From assembly GCF_015207605.1 (NCBI RefSeq), contig NZ_JADEWO010000013.1, forward strand, positions 62,001 to 126,000: 64,000 bases of DNA, in the 5' to 3' direction. This document shows, in pieces, positions 51,093-59,591 of this stretch (positions within the stretch are counted from its first letter, which is position 1; every line of letters begins with the position of its first letter). Both the position numbers and the translations under genes were made by a program. The DNA is from Oculatella sp. LEGE 06141. GTDB taxonomy: Bacteria; Cyanobacteriota; Cyanobacteriia; Elainellales; Elainellaceae. The notes under the pieces are model-generated. The model saw only the letters and a list, made by a program, of their open reading frames with translations. It did no database searches and had not been told where the DNA came from.

Positions 51093-52031
51093 CTATTGGG
51101 GAATGATAGGGCTGCGATCGCTGCCTGGTAATCGATCGGGGTTGCGGGGCAAATGTGGCTGAGAGGGTCTTCGCTGCGGAAACGGGAAGGGGAACGGAAT
51201 CGAAATACCGGGTCTACGTCGCCGCTGTGGTTCTTCTGGTTCAATGGCAGCTACGTCTGCACACAGGGTATTGTCTGTATTTGATACCGTTTCGGACTGG
51301 GTTGATTGCTCTGCCAGGGCTTCTGCTGTTTCGGCTCGAATGATTTCCAGCGTTTCCTCAACCTCGGATGAGGGTTGCACAGCGGATGGCGTAGCGTTGG
51401 GTACTAAATCGGTAGCCAGATCGCACGATTGATAGAAGTCCTGCAAATTGAATGGTTCCACCGAGCCAACTACACCATTGCGAATAGCGACTTGTTCCCC
51501 TGCCCGGAGGCGAACCGTACCCTCACCGTTGAGGTTGGAAACAATGATTGGCCCTGCCGGATTAGTGGTGAGTGCCGCGACGCGCGATCGATTCTGGCTG
51601 GCATCATGCTGTACGAGTAGGGCAGTACCCATTGCGATCGCCATTCCCTCGGGTGTGATAATGGTGGTCATGCCATTGCTGGGGCGAATCATGCCAATGA
51701 TGGTGCCGTTGCGGAGTTGAAAGCTGCGGGTTCCGGGTGAAAATCGGAAGATGGCATTGGCACCAATTCGAGCCAGTGAGCCTTCATTGAACAACAGTTC
51801 TGCCCTGGATTGCTGTCCCGTTTGCAGCGCATCCAGGGGAACTAAAACATCATTGATTCTGGCGGTTCGGGCTGAGGCACGATGGGGCTGGATTTGAACC
51901 TGGTTTGCTAAGCGATACACTTCGGCTCGTGTGAGTAAATTGGCCTGAGCCACGGCTGGAGCAATGCCAAGCAAGCTGAATAAGCTGCCAGCAATTAAAC
52001 GTTGGTGCCATGACCCGATTCGCGTTGCCAT
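51093..52031 (-). CDS. Secreted FecR-domain protein
   Basis: 312 aa. Signal peptide at residues 1-28 (LIAGSLFSLLGIAPAVAQA). The FecR-like sheet domain spans about 45-200 (DALQTGQQSRAELLFNEGSLARIGANAIFRF, GTALLVQHD, VRLRAGEQVAI). The C-terminus is a Ser/Glu linker and a Pro/Arg-rich tail (RRRRPGISIPFPFPFPQRRP). Stand-alone FecR domains in cyanobacteria are periplasmic and not coupled to a sigma factor here. Function unknown. Confidence 0.85.
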   Translation of the reverse strand: MATRIGSWHQRLIAGSLFSLLGIAPAVAQANLLTRAEVYRLANQVQIQPHRASARTARINDVLVPLDALQTGQQSRAELLFNEGSLARIGANAIFRFSPGTRSFQLRNGTIIGMIRPSNGMTTIITPEGMAIAMGTALLVQHDASQNRSRVAALTTNPAGPIIVSNLNGEGTVRLRAGEQVAIRNGVVGSVEPFNLQDFYQSCDLATDLVPNATPSAVQPSSEVEETLEIIRAETAEALAEQSTQSETVSNTDNTLCADVAAIEPEEPQRRRRPGISIPFPFPFPQRRPSQPHLPRNPDRLPGSDRSPIIPQ

Positions 52032-52262
52032 TTCAGTATCTCTCCAGAGTGGTTCAGCCGATTGAACAAGGAATAACCCGGTTCTACTGAATTCAACTAG
52101 CTAACGTTCTCAAAATACTGACGATCGCAACAAAATGTTGCGTAGCAGACCCGATAGATGAGCGTTTGCCAGGACGATGATTCAAGGTAAGCCAGCCTTT
52201 CAAATGAGTGAACGAGTGGCAGTGTTTACCGCTGCCACTCAATTGATGAAGTAGCGATCGCC

Positions 52263-52577
52263 CTATCTCGAAGGGGAACCGTCGTGATGCAGATACTTAG
52301 TCAAGATGCTGATGTAACTCCCCGGCGGCAGGGTTGCCAACAATCGCTGGCGTTGCTCCTCGCTCTCAGGAGAGGCGATCGGCTTTGTCCAGTCTCCCGC
52401 TTCGGCAAACCCCCGTCGATGTAAGTTCTTGATGGTATCCATCACATCCTGTTTTGTTCCCAGCAATAGCACTCGTAACGGACGGCGATCGCCACTGACA
52501 ACCGGGATGACCTGATGCCGTTCTGGTTGTGACTCTACAGTGCGATCGCGCTCCATCTGAGCAATGAAATCAGCCAT
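52263..52577 (-). CDS. Hypothetical protein
   Basis: 104 aa from ATG 52577 (MADFIAQMERDRTVESQPER), with AGGAGA six bases upstream. Middle part RRPLRVLLLGTKQDVMDTIKNLHRRGFAEAGDW followed by LLATLPPGSYISILTKYL. Soluble, mixed alpha/beta. Seems to be a conserved cyanobacterial small protein, family not recalled. Last gene before the cassette array. Confidence 0.65.
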   Translation of the reverse strand: MADFIAQMERDRTVESQPERHQVIPVVSGDRRPLRVLLLGTKQDVMDTIKNLHRRGFAEAGDWTKPIASPESEEQRQRLLATLPPGSYISILTKYLHHDGSPSR

Positions 52578-53314
52578 GATACTTCTCCTGTTTGGCTTAC
52601 GGGTAAGGAAAGCCAAAAACCTAGCCACCCCGCATATCATTGAAGCGCAAAGCAGGGTGGCTTGCAGGAGTGGTAAGATCTCCCAAGCCTCCGCGTTGCC
52701 GTACCAACGTGGGGGTCAGCTATCCTTGGCTGCTGCGAACAGCCCTGGATAGCGCTTGACTAGATTTTTGGTGTCTGGTTGCTCTGCTGTGGTTTACACC
52801 ACAAACAACCTAACTCATCACGGTACGGGATTTGTCTGGCAGAGTCAATACAGAGAATGGAGGGAGGGGGGCGATCGAGTGACTAGCCACTCGTCATTTG
52901 TGATACCTTCTCGACTGAGGTGGTTGCAGAAGCAACACTGTTGAGTCGTCCATCTGCTCATCTGCATTAGCAAGCCGAACATAGGGGGAACGATTCGGGC
53001 TATCTAGCCTGAGCAGTATGTTAGGCAGACACAATCTGCATAAGTAGTAAAATCGGGTGAATAGGCAGAATGATTCCGCCTATCCAACCATTTTGGGATC
53101 TTAGGCGGAAACTTTCAGTCTAATAATAGTTAGACCGCTTTACCCGTTGGCAAGGGCGATACTTTAAGATTTTGGGTTGGGTTATAAAATGTTGGAATCT
53201 TGGTAAACACCTGGCTAGATTCGGCATCAAGAGTAAGAAGTTATACTGTCGTATAGTCAGAGAATCTGCGGTTTCCCTGATTAAACTACCTACTGAAAAC
53301 TAGCAAAGCGATCT
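52578..53314. other. Boundary region between core genome and cassette array
   Basis: About 740 bp without a gene. At 53129 the string GTTAGACCGCT occurs, 11 bp identical to the right core of attC5 at 59049; it is the candidate left boundary (attI-like or remnant attC) of cassette 1. No integrase gene lies here. Confidence 0.6.
53129..53139 (+). other. Candidate left core of the array
   Basis: GTTAGACCGCT fits GTTRRRY. The first eight bases are the exact complement of GGTCTAAC, the left core of attC1, as expected if cassette 1 begins here. Whether it is attI or the end of a decayed attC is not clear. Confidence 0.5.
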
Positions 53315-54757
53315 ATGAATGATCAATCTGATCTAACGAACCTTGTACCAAGTTCTAATTATTCATCTCAAATTACGCAGTTTGAAGATGGATTGCTGCG
53401 CTTTATCGATCAATATGGTTTGCCAACAACTCAAGTTTTGGTACAAGTTAGCGAACGATTAAAAGTTTTCAGTAACGTTGAAGGAGTTGTAGATAAAATT
53501 GATGCAGAGCAAAAACAAAGATCTATTTACATATCAAAATTTATTGCCGCGTCGGCAGCAGGATTGTTTGATGCTGCTTTGAACTATATGTGGGATGAAA
53601 CCATTTATGAACTAAGGCGGCGAGTTGCTCGGTATGATCTAGCTTATTTCTATGATGCTGCGGTTGGCAGTAGCTCTGAAAAACGCAAGAGACTAAATAC
53701 TGAAGAGGATCTTGTCAGAATTGATGATAGTGAACTTATTCAGGGGTCTCATGAAATTGGGCTTATTTCTGACTTGGGTTTCAAGCATCTTGATTACGTG
53801 AGATACATGCGTAACTGGGCAAGCGCGGCTCATCCTAATCAGAATCAGATTACTGGCTTACAGCTTATAGGTATGTTAGAGACATGCGTTATTGAAGTAA
53901 TCACACTTCCACTGTCGAATGTTGTAGTCGGAATCAAAAAGCTTCTTGCAAATATTAAAACAAATAGAATTGACGAGACAGAAGCAAAACAGATATCATC
54001 CTTTTTCGCAGATCTCCCAAGAGAGAAAGTACATACTTTAGCTGAAGGTTTCTTCGGAATTTACACTCAGGCAGATACAACATCTCAGACGAGACAAAAT
54101 GTGCGCCTTCTCGTTCCGGATTTGTGGGGACGATTGGATGAGCATACTAAACAACAGGTTGGTGTTAAGTACGCTAGATTTTTAGCAAATAATGAACAGG
54201 ACAAACAAAAACTTGCACGAGAGTTTCTTGAAGCAGTTTCTGGATTGTCTTACATCCCAGATGGCATTCGCGCAGCAGAAATACAAACTGCTATAGAAAA
54301 CCTACTTTCATCCCACAGAGGAGTAAATAATTTCTACAGTGAGCCACCTTTTGCACGACAGTTACAAAGGTTAGTTGGGGAAACAGGAAAGGTTCCTTTA
54401 GAAATCAATAATGAATATGTACTCTGTTTGGTTGAGGTTTTCTTAACCAATGGTAATGGAGTTGCATGGAATGCTGAGAGTATATATACATTGATGTTTG
54501 ATCAGTTTAACCCTGATCAAGCATTGATAGCCATTCTGTCTTTTAGTGATTTGAATATTTCAAGTCGGCTTCAGCATTCTCTATGTCAACAAAAGTTTCG
54601 ATCCCTGATGGAAATGATGAAAAATAAAGTTTCAATGCCGGCAGTGAAAGAATTAATTGAAGCTATAGAAAAATACAAAGGTCCTTTAGACAAGATGAAA
54701 GACGATTCTGAAATCAAGCGTAAGGTTACGGCACTAAGAAAAATCATTGCGGCTTGA
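53315..54757 (+). CDS. Cassette 1: large protein with HEPN-like motif, unknown
   Basis: 480 aa, start ATG 53315. Residues 75-110 (FIAASAAGLFDAALNYMWDE) and 156-190 (FKHLDYVRYMRNWASAAHPN) form helical signatures; R166-x6-H173 fits the Rx4-6H active site of HEPN ribonucleases. The remaining ~290 residues are helical and show no motif that I know. The gene is A/T-rich compared with the core genome and ends 22 bp before attC1. HEPN proteins serve in abortive infection and toxin systems, so a defence role is plausible, but it is inference from one motif. Confidence 0.75.
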   Translation: MNDQSDLTNLVPSSNYSSQITQFEDGLLRFIDQYGLPTTQVLVQVSERLKVFSNVEGVVDKIDAEQKQRSIYISKFIAASAAGLFDAALNYMWDETIYELRRRVARYDLAYFYDAAVGSSSEKRKRLNTEEDLVRIDDSELIQGSHEIGLISDLGFKHLDYVRYMRNWASAAHPNQNQITGLQLIGMLETCVIEVITLPLSNVVVGIKKLLANIKTNRIDETEAKQISSFFADLPREKVHTLAEGFFGIYTQADTTSQTRQNVRLLVPDLWGRLDEHTKQQVGVKYARFLANNEQDKQKLAREFLEAVSGLSYIPDGIRAAEIQTAIENLLSSHRGVNNFYSEPPFARQLQRLVGETGKVPLEINNEYVLCLVEVFLTNGNGVAWNAESIYTLMFDQFNPDQALIAILSFSDLNISSRLQHSLCQQKFRSLMEMMKNKVSMPAVKELIEAIEKYKGPLDKMKDDSEIKRKVTALRKIIAA

Positions 54758-54779
54758 GCAGTATGTAGTAGCATCAGCG

Positions 54780-54866
54780 GTCTAACAAACCTGGTGAAGC
54801 GGACGGTATCAAGACTTCGGCGGTGATGCAAAAGTTATTAGCCGCCGCTGACCAGGATAGTTAGCC
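54780..54866 (+). other. attC site 1
   Basis: 87 bp. Left core GTCTAAC, arm ACCTGGTGAAGCGGA; right arm CCGCTGACCAGGATA, right core GTTAGCC. The arms pair except for offset bases, the usual extrahelical feature. Confidence 0.85.
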
Positions 54867-54902
54867 TGCTCTCAATTCCTACTTCTTAGAGCCACTGAAG
54901 CG

Positions 54903-55595
54903 ATGACTCGGATGAACCCGCAAATCACTGTTCCTGCTCATGATGGAGATGTCATTGAGTGGTTTCAGAAGCATTTTGACGGCATCTACGCGATTCTTCA
55001 TCCGTTCATCAAAACCAGTCCTCAGCATCGTTCCTTGTTTGATGGACTGTCCTACAAACTGCAAACGAGAGAACAACTCAAAGCAGTTGCTAGCCCGGTT
55101 TCTTGGAAGCGCGTTCTTGAGTTGACAGGCGTTCCAACAATCCAGCGGCTCAATCGGCTTCTATCTGAAAGAATTGGTGCTATCCGAAGCGAGGATCACG
55201 CAGAATGCAGAGCGCTTTATCAGCAGTTAGTGCTGTATGACCTTGTTGAGCCAAGAGAAGGACTGTTCCCAGAGCTTCTGTTCGATCAATTTTTACTCTC
55301 TCTTGCGGACTGGGGGTATGAGTCGGTAGTGATCGGCAGTGAGTGGGGTGAATATTCCAAGCAACATCAAATCCGCAACCTCCTCAGGGGGAAGTATCCA
55401 ACTGTAAAGGACAATCGCCGATTCTTTAGACCCACGATCTACACCGAGGATTTTGGTTTCCTTTATGGAGTTCACTGGGATAGTTTCTATATGTTTTTGT
55501 GTGGACCCAAAGAGATTGTGAGCGAAATGGTGATGAAGTACAACTTTGAAGGGTTTTTCTTCGAGCCAGGAATGAAGGTTTACTGGATGAATTAA
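54903..55595 (+). CDS. Cassette 2: hypothetical protein
   Basis: 230 aa. Not recognised. Segments VPTIQRLNRLLSERIGAI, LFPELLFDQFLLSLADWGYESV and FGFLYGVHWDSFYMFLCGP look like a folded soluble domain with no catalytic motif. The start is ATG 54903 (second ATG at 54912). Ends 10 bp before attC2. Confidence 0.7.
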   Translation: MTRMNPQITVPAHDGDVIEWFQKHFDGIYAILHPFIKTSPQHRSLFDGLSYKLQTREQLKAVASPVSWKRVLELTGVPTIQRLNRLLSERIGAIRSEDHAECRALYQQLVLYDLVEPREGLFPELLFDQFLLSLADWGYESVVIGSEWGEYSKQHQIRNLLRGKYPTVKDNRRFFRPTIYTEDFGFLYGVHWDSFYMFLCGPKEIVSEMVMKYNFEGFFFEPGMKVYWMN

Positions 55596-55605
55596 GAGCA
55601 AAGCA

Positions 55606-55689
55606 GGCTAACCTTGTGTTAGAGCGGATGGATGAGGGTTCTTGATTCGGCTTTAAGGTACTTGTCACCGCTCAACTCCGTCGTTAGCC
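55606..55689 (+). other. attC site 2
   Basis: 84 bp. Ends are AGCAGGCTAAC and GTTAGCCTGCT, an exact 11-bp inverted pair; inner arms GTTAGAGCGGA and CCGCTCAACTC. Confidence 0.88.
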
Positions 55690-55745
55690 TGCTTAGAAAC
55701 CCTGTGCTATAAAGGATTTTTTGATGTAGGGACGGCAACTTTAAA

Positions 55746-56258
55746 GTGTGGAAACGAAGAACATTTCATGAATGTGCTGAGGAGTTAGAAGTACTCAGTC
55801 AAGATTTTAGAGATGTTTACATAAATGGATTGAATCTAGATCAACAAAATCGGCAGAAAATATTACAGGAATCTTCTGAAAGGGGTATTGAAATATTACG
55901 AGTTCTAGCTCTTTCGATCCGATCAGAACAAGATTTTGGTGCCATTCCTTCGATTCGTGTAACTGTTGGTGCTTTGAAACGCTCTGCCAGCACCAGTGAA
56001 GTCTCGGCTACATTAAGTAGCTATCAACCACCTTGCAGTGGAAGAACTGGCTTCGAGCCTCTGCTACTTAGAGAAGCATTGAACAAAATCGCCCATGCAG
56101 ATCCCTACAGGGCTGGCTTTTTTGCGGATAATACTGTCCATGATCTTATTCTCTCTGGCAATCAAGGTTCTAACACGTGGATAGCTATTGTGTCGCTCCC
56201 TGATCTTTGTCGTGCAATTAAATCCCTTCCAGACCAAAACGTGCAATCGGTTAGGTAG
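55746..56258 (+). CDS. Cassette 3: hypothetical protein
   Basis: 170 aa starting at GTG 55746; no in-frame ATG nearby. LREALNKIAHADPYRAGFF near residue 108 and IAIVSLPDLCRAIKSLP at the end are its most structured parts. The Arg...His spacing in REALNKIAH recalls HEPN-like helices but is too long for a firm call. Lies 19 bp upstream of the BrnT remnant within the same cassette. Confidence 0.6.
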   Translation: MWKRRTFHECAEELEVLSQDFRDVYINGLNLDQQNRQKILQESSERGIEILRVLALSIRSEQDFGAIPSIRVTVGALKRSASTSEVSATLSSYQPPCSGRTGFEPLLLREALNKIAHADPYRAGFFADNTVHDLILSGNQGSNTWIAIVSLPDLCRAIKSLPDQNVQSVR

Positions 56259-56262
56259 GTAA

Positions 56263-56536
<274 letters not shown>

Positions 56537-56550
<14 letters not shown>

Positions 56551-56794
56551 GTCAGAAATGGAAGATGATTTACGGGCGGAGTATGACTTAAAGAGCCTAC
56601 GAGTCAGAAAATTGGGATCTGGACGAAGAAGTTTTGGTGAAACAACAGTCCGTTTAGAACCCGATGTCGCAGCGATGTTTCCTGACGCTGATGCAGTCAA
56701 TGAGGCTTTACGGTTTTTGATTAGAGTTATGCATGATAACCAAGCCCTTATCCCAAAACCACAGGCTAACAATTCAAATGCAGCGGACAGTTGA
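56537..56794 (+). CDS. brnA: Cassette 3: BrnA-type antitoxin
   Basis: 85 aa. MEDDLRAEYDLKSLRVRKLGSGRR, then ETTVRLEPDVAAMFPDADAVNEALRFLIRV: the C-terminal ribbon-helix-helix of the partner of BrnT. Overlaps the end of the brnT frame by 14 bp. The final ~11 codons read into attC3. In working systems it represses its own promoter and blocks the toxin; here it may persist without an active toxin. Confidence 0.85.
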
Positions 56795-56850
56795 GATTGG
56801 CTGGTGGTGAGTTAAAGGTCATCTGCCGCCGCTGCGTTTTGCCGTTAGGT
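56764..56850 (+). other. attC site 3
   Basis: 87 bp; left GGCTAACAATTCAAATGCAGCGGA, shown in part, right CCGCTGCGTTTTGCC with core GTTAGGT. The left core complements the start of cassette 3 (GTTAGCCTG). Confidence 0.85.
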
Positions 56851-56907
56851 GTCTTAAGATTTCTGTTGGGGCGTACATCTAATGTTGTCTGCTAGTCATT
56901 TGGTATC

Positions 56908-57492
56908 GTGAAAAAAGCGGGCACTTGTTTTGGGCTGCCTTTTGCTATAGCACTGGTCACGTCAGTACTGCTGGCGTATGAACCTGTTTACGCTCAGGCA
57001 CAAACAACAAGTGCAGATTTCTGGAGCAATCTTGATACCTCTGTCAAAGTTGTTGCTGGTGCGGTTGCTGCCATCACAGCAGTTCTTGGTATCCCAGTTG
57101 CATTCCTGCAAATTCGCAAAACAATTGTAGAGATTCATAAAATCGAGTTAGAAGCTCAAAAACTGCAAGAGAAAACTGGAATAGAACATTTGAAAGAATC
57201 TCAAGGTCATTGGATCTATTTGGATCATTCGGATGGAAATAATATCCAGATTCTTGTAGATCCAAGGTTTTCTGCTCCTTTACTAATCCTGCTAGATTTT
57301 GTAATTGTTTACATTGTTCTCGCTTTGGCAGGTTATGCGGTTGGTGTATTTCTGCCAGGGAAAGTTGGTCAGATCATTTTGACAGTTGTTGCAGCACTTT
57401 TATTGCTACCACTCTTTGTTGAAGCTCTACGGCTGCGTGGGGTCTTACGCTCTTCTTGGGGAAAAGGGCAGAATGAGGATAAAAAGAACTAG
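56908..57492 (+). CDS. Cassette 4: membrane protein of unknown function
   Basis: 194 aa, start GTG 56908. Signal or first helix (FGLPFAIALVTSVLLAY), then a second (VVAGAVAAITAVLGIPVAFLQI), an amphipathic helix (KTIVEIHKIELEAQKLQ) and two final helices (APLLILLDFVIVYIVLALAGY; QIILTVVAALLLLPLFVEAL). The pattern of helix plus coiled coil resembles membrane anchors of many defence proteins, but there is no diagnostic motif. Confidence 0.65.
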   Translation: MKKAGTCFGLPFAIALVTSVLLAYEPVYAQAQTTSADFWSNLDTSVKVVAGAVAAITAVLGIPVAFLQIRKTIVEIHKIELEAQKLQEKTGIEHLKESQGHWIYLDHSDGNNIQILVDPRFSAPLLILLDFVIVYIVLALAGYAVGVFLPGKVGQIILTVVAALLLLPLFVEALRLRGVLRSSWGKGQNEDKKN

Positions 57493-57510
57493 CAGGCTAA
57501 TCCCATGAAT
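57493..57510 (+). other. Remnant attC left core
   Basis: AGCAGGCTAAT follows the stop of the cassette 4 membrane gene and equals the left core of attC2 except for the final base. No matching right half follows, so this is probably a decayed attC that fused two cassettes. Confidence 0.4.
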
Positions 57511-57573
57511 CAGAGAGGCTTCAGCTTCTTAGGGTGTTTGCTACCATAGAAGGCAGGAGGCTCGATAAAATCT

Positions 57574-57906
57574 ATGACTCTAGCAATTGCCCTTGAACCT
57601 GCCCCAATAGAGGCCGATCCTCAGGGTGTTGTACGGGTTGCTAAAACTCGCGTCACTCTAGATACTGTCGTGACTGCTTTTCTTGAGGGATGTACGCCAG
57701 AGGAGATAGGGGAGCAGTATCCATCGCTACAACTGCCAGATATCTACCTGGTTATCGGTTACTACCTTAGACATCGAGATGAGGTGCATACCTACCTTGA
57801 AGAACGTCAACAGCAGGCAGATTTGATTCGGCGAGAGGCTGAACAACGCTTCAATCCTGTTGGAATACGCGATCGCTTACTTGCTAGGCAGAATCAATCC
57901 AGGTGA
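57574..57906 (+). CDS. Cassette 4: DUF433 antitoxin-like protein
   Basis: 110 aa. VAKTRVTLDTVVTAFLEGCTPEEIGEQYPSLQLPDIYLVIGYYL is the DUF433 winged-helix region (about residues 24-67), followed by a charged helix. DUF433 proteins are the antitoxin partners of DUF5615 PIN-like proteins, and the downstream frame is exactly such a protein. GGAGG stands 14 bp upstream of the ATG. Confidence 0.85.
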   Translation: MTLAIALEPAPIEADPQGVVRVAKTRVTLDTVVTAFLEGCTPEEIGEQYPSLQLPDIYLVIGYYLRHRDEVHTYLEERQQQADLIRREAEQRFNPVGIRDRLLARQNQSR

Positions 57907-57924
57907 TCTGCAACGGTTCGATTC

Positions 57925-58266
57925 CTGGCTGATGAAAATTTTAACAACCAAATTGTGCGGGGTATTCTTCGTCAAAGTCCAGATGTTGATATTGTGCGTG
58001 TTCAAGATGTCGGTTTGTCCGGAGTGGATGACCCAACCGTTTTAGAATGGGCAGCCCAAGAAAAACGAATTGTCTTGACGCATGATGTTGCTACCATGAC
58101 AATTTTTGCATATGAACGCATCCAAGCTGGATTGCGTATGCCTGGATTATTTGAGGTGAGCCGTCGTGTTCCAGTAGGGGTTGCGATAGAGGAAATTATC
58201 TTGATTGCGGAGTGCAGCCTTGAAGGAGAGTGGGAAGGACAAGTAAGATTTCTTCCTCTACGATAG
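57925..58266 (+). CDS. Cassette 4: DUF5615 PIN-like toxin, start codon unclear
   Basis: The family core RFLADENFNNQIVRGILRQ starts at 57919, followed by VGLSGVDDPTVLEWAAQ, IVLTHDVATM and the end RRVPVGVAIEEIILI. It is in the same frame as the DUF433 gene and separated from it by one TGA and a few codons (SATV) without ATG, GTG or TTG. The first standard start is the GTG at 57955, which would remove the ADEN acidic residue of the active site. CTG 57925 is given as a formal start. Either rare initiation, stop read-through, or an inactivated toxin. Confidence 0.65.
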   Translation: MADENFNNQIVRGILRQSPDVDIVRVQDVGLSGVDDPTVLEWAAQEKRIVLTHDVATMTIFAYERIQAGLRMPGLFEVSRRVPVGVAIEEIILIAECSLEGEWEGQVRFLPLR

Positions 58267-58284
58267 ACAGAAGTAGTTGTCGCC

Positions 58285-58353
58285 ACCTAACACTGCGTGG
58301 CAGCGGACGGTCGAAAGCTACTGGTGCTAAGTTCGAAGTTATCACCGTTGGGT
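58285..58353 (+). other. attC site 4
   Basis: 69 bp. Left ACCTAACACTGCGTGGCAGCGGA (in part), right core GTTGGGT. The left core complements the start of cassette 4 (GTTAGGTG). The right arm is degenerate. Confidence 0.65.
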
Positions 58354-58449
58354 TGCTTTACCCTTGGATGAGGACAGTACTTCTAAGTTGCCTCTCTAAA
58401 GTTACAGTTGAGTTGATGTTTTGTAGCGATTGCAGAGCCAAAAACCTCC

Positions 58450-58962
58450 GTGTCACTTCGCGTCTTTATCAGAAAACCAACCGAAGAAGATTGTCAAGAA
58501 TTGGTATCTCTTCATCAAAGAAGCAGGGAATTGCATTTTCCCTGGTCTTCTCCGCCCCTTACTGAAGAAGAATGTAGAACTTATATTAGTCGTTGTCAGA
58601 ATGACGACTTTGAAGGTTTGCTAATTTGCCATTCAACTGACCATAAGATTGTTGGAGTGGCAAATTTGAGTCAAATCTTTTACAGAGCGTTTCAAAATGC
58701 CTATCTAGGTTACTACGTTGATGTCAATTTTGCAGGTCAGGGATTGATGTCGGAAGGTATTCGTTTAGCGATCAATCATGCTTTTGATACACTCGGCCTC
58801 CATCGAGTTGAAGCCAATATCCAACCTGAAAACACGAATTCAATTAATTTAGTAGAGCGATTAGGTTTCACGAAGGAGGGCTTCTCTCGACGATACTTAA
58901 AAATTAATGGAAAATGGCAGGATCACGAACGGTGGGCTTTAACAGTTGAAGATTGGATATAG
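58450..58962 (+). CDS. Cassette 5: GNAT family N-acetyltransferase (RimJ-like)
   Basis: 170 aa, start GTG 58450. N-terminal VFIRKPTEEDCQELVSLHQ, then GYYVDVNFAGQGLMSEGIRLAINHAF, the acetyl-CoA pyrophosphate loop, and HRVEANIQPENTNSINLVERLGFTKEG, all typical of the RimJ/RimL branch, which acetylates N-termini. Could act on ribosomal protein, another protein or a small molecule. Followed 8 bp later by attC5. Confidence 0.9.
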   Translation: MSLRVFIRKPTEEDCQELVSLHQRSRELHFPWSSPPLTEEECRTYISRCQNDDFEGLLICHSTDHKIVGVANLSQIFYRAFQNAYLGYYVDVNFAGQGLMSEGIRLAINHAFDTLGLHRVEANIQPENTNSINLVERLGFTKEGFSRRYLKINGKWQDHERWALTVEDWI

Positions 58963-58970
58963 TGTCAGCA

Positions 58971-59055
58971 CCCTAACCCTTTATTGCACCGGACTGTTGA
59001 GCGCGATCGGCTAGAATTGAGAGGCTTTGACAGCCGGTGAATGTCGCCGTTAGAC
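58971..59055 (+). other. attC site 5
   Basis: 85 bp. Left CCCTAAC with TTGCACCGGA, right CCGGTGAATGTCGCC with core GTTAGAC. The arms pair well with one offset base. Confidence 0.87.
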
Positions 59056-59151
59056 CGCTAGACCTTAGTTAGGCGAAAGCTCTAGGACATCTTCATTTCC
59101 CAACGGGGAAGGATGTAAAGAGAGTTATTTCAGCACGAAAGGCAAACCAAT

Positions 59152-59430
59152 ATGAACGCAAACGATTCGAGCAATACCTCACGTACTAACTGGACAGCAT
59201 TAGAAGCAATGACGGATGAGGACATTGATTACTCTGACATTCCGCCTTTGACCGAAGAGTTTTTTGAAAAGGCTACTTTGCGAGTTCCAGCACCCCAAGC
59301 TCATACCTTAATTCAGCTTGATCCTGATGTGATGGCATGGTTTCAGTCTCAAGGCGCAGAGTACAAAGCGCTGATTAACTTAGTATTGCGTCGTTATATT
59401 GAGAACAATGGCGATCGACAAGCAAGCTAA
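59152..59430 (+). CDS. Cassette 6: orphan BrnA-like antitoxin
   Basis: 92 aa. NWTALEAMTDEDIDYSDIPPLTEEFFEKATLRVP is the conserved BrnA start, and IQLDPDVMAWFQSQGAEYKALINLVLRRYI its ribbon-helix-helix. No BrnT frame is upstream (97 bp to attC5). Its stop lies within the left core of attC6. Confidence 0.85.
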   Translation: MNANDSSNTSRTNWTALEAMTDEDIDYSDIPPLTEEFFEKATLRVPAPQAHTLIQLDPDVMAWFQSQGAEYKALINLVLRRYIENNGDRQAS

Positions 59431-59510
59431 CTCTGCGTTAGAGCGGACAGCCGAAAAGTTTTGGTGAGGAGTTTGAGGCGATTGGTTGCCGCTCAACTTC
59501 ACCGTTATGT
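59425..59510 (+). other. attC site 6
   Basis: 86 bp. Left AGCTAAC, arm GTTAGAGCGGA; right arm CCGCTCAACTTCACC, core GTTATGT. Closely related to attC2 in its arms. Confidence 0.87.
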
Positions 59511-59591
59511 ACCCTACAATGTCCTGCCGTCAACTCCTGGGATCGGAATGAGTGAAAGCGCTGACCATATTGAACTTGGAGGTAGAGTATA

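Noticed and set aside
52813-53032. Possible attC between CCTAAC at 52809 and GTTAGGC at 53020
   Set aside because: Cores fit, but the 210-bp interior has no complementary arms.
56166-56258. Possible attC inside the end of the cassette 3 hypothetical gene (TTCTAAC ... GTTAGGT)
   Set aside because: Arms do not pair well and neither core complements the cassette start; the real attC of the unit is attC3.
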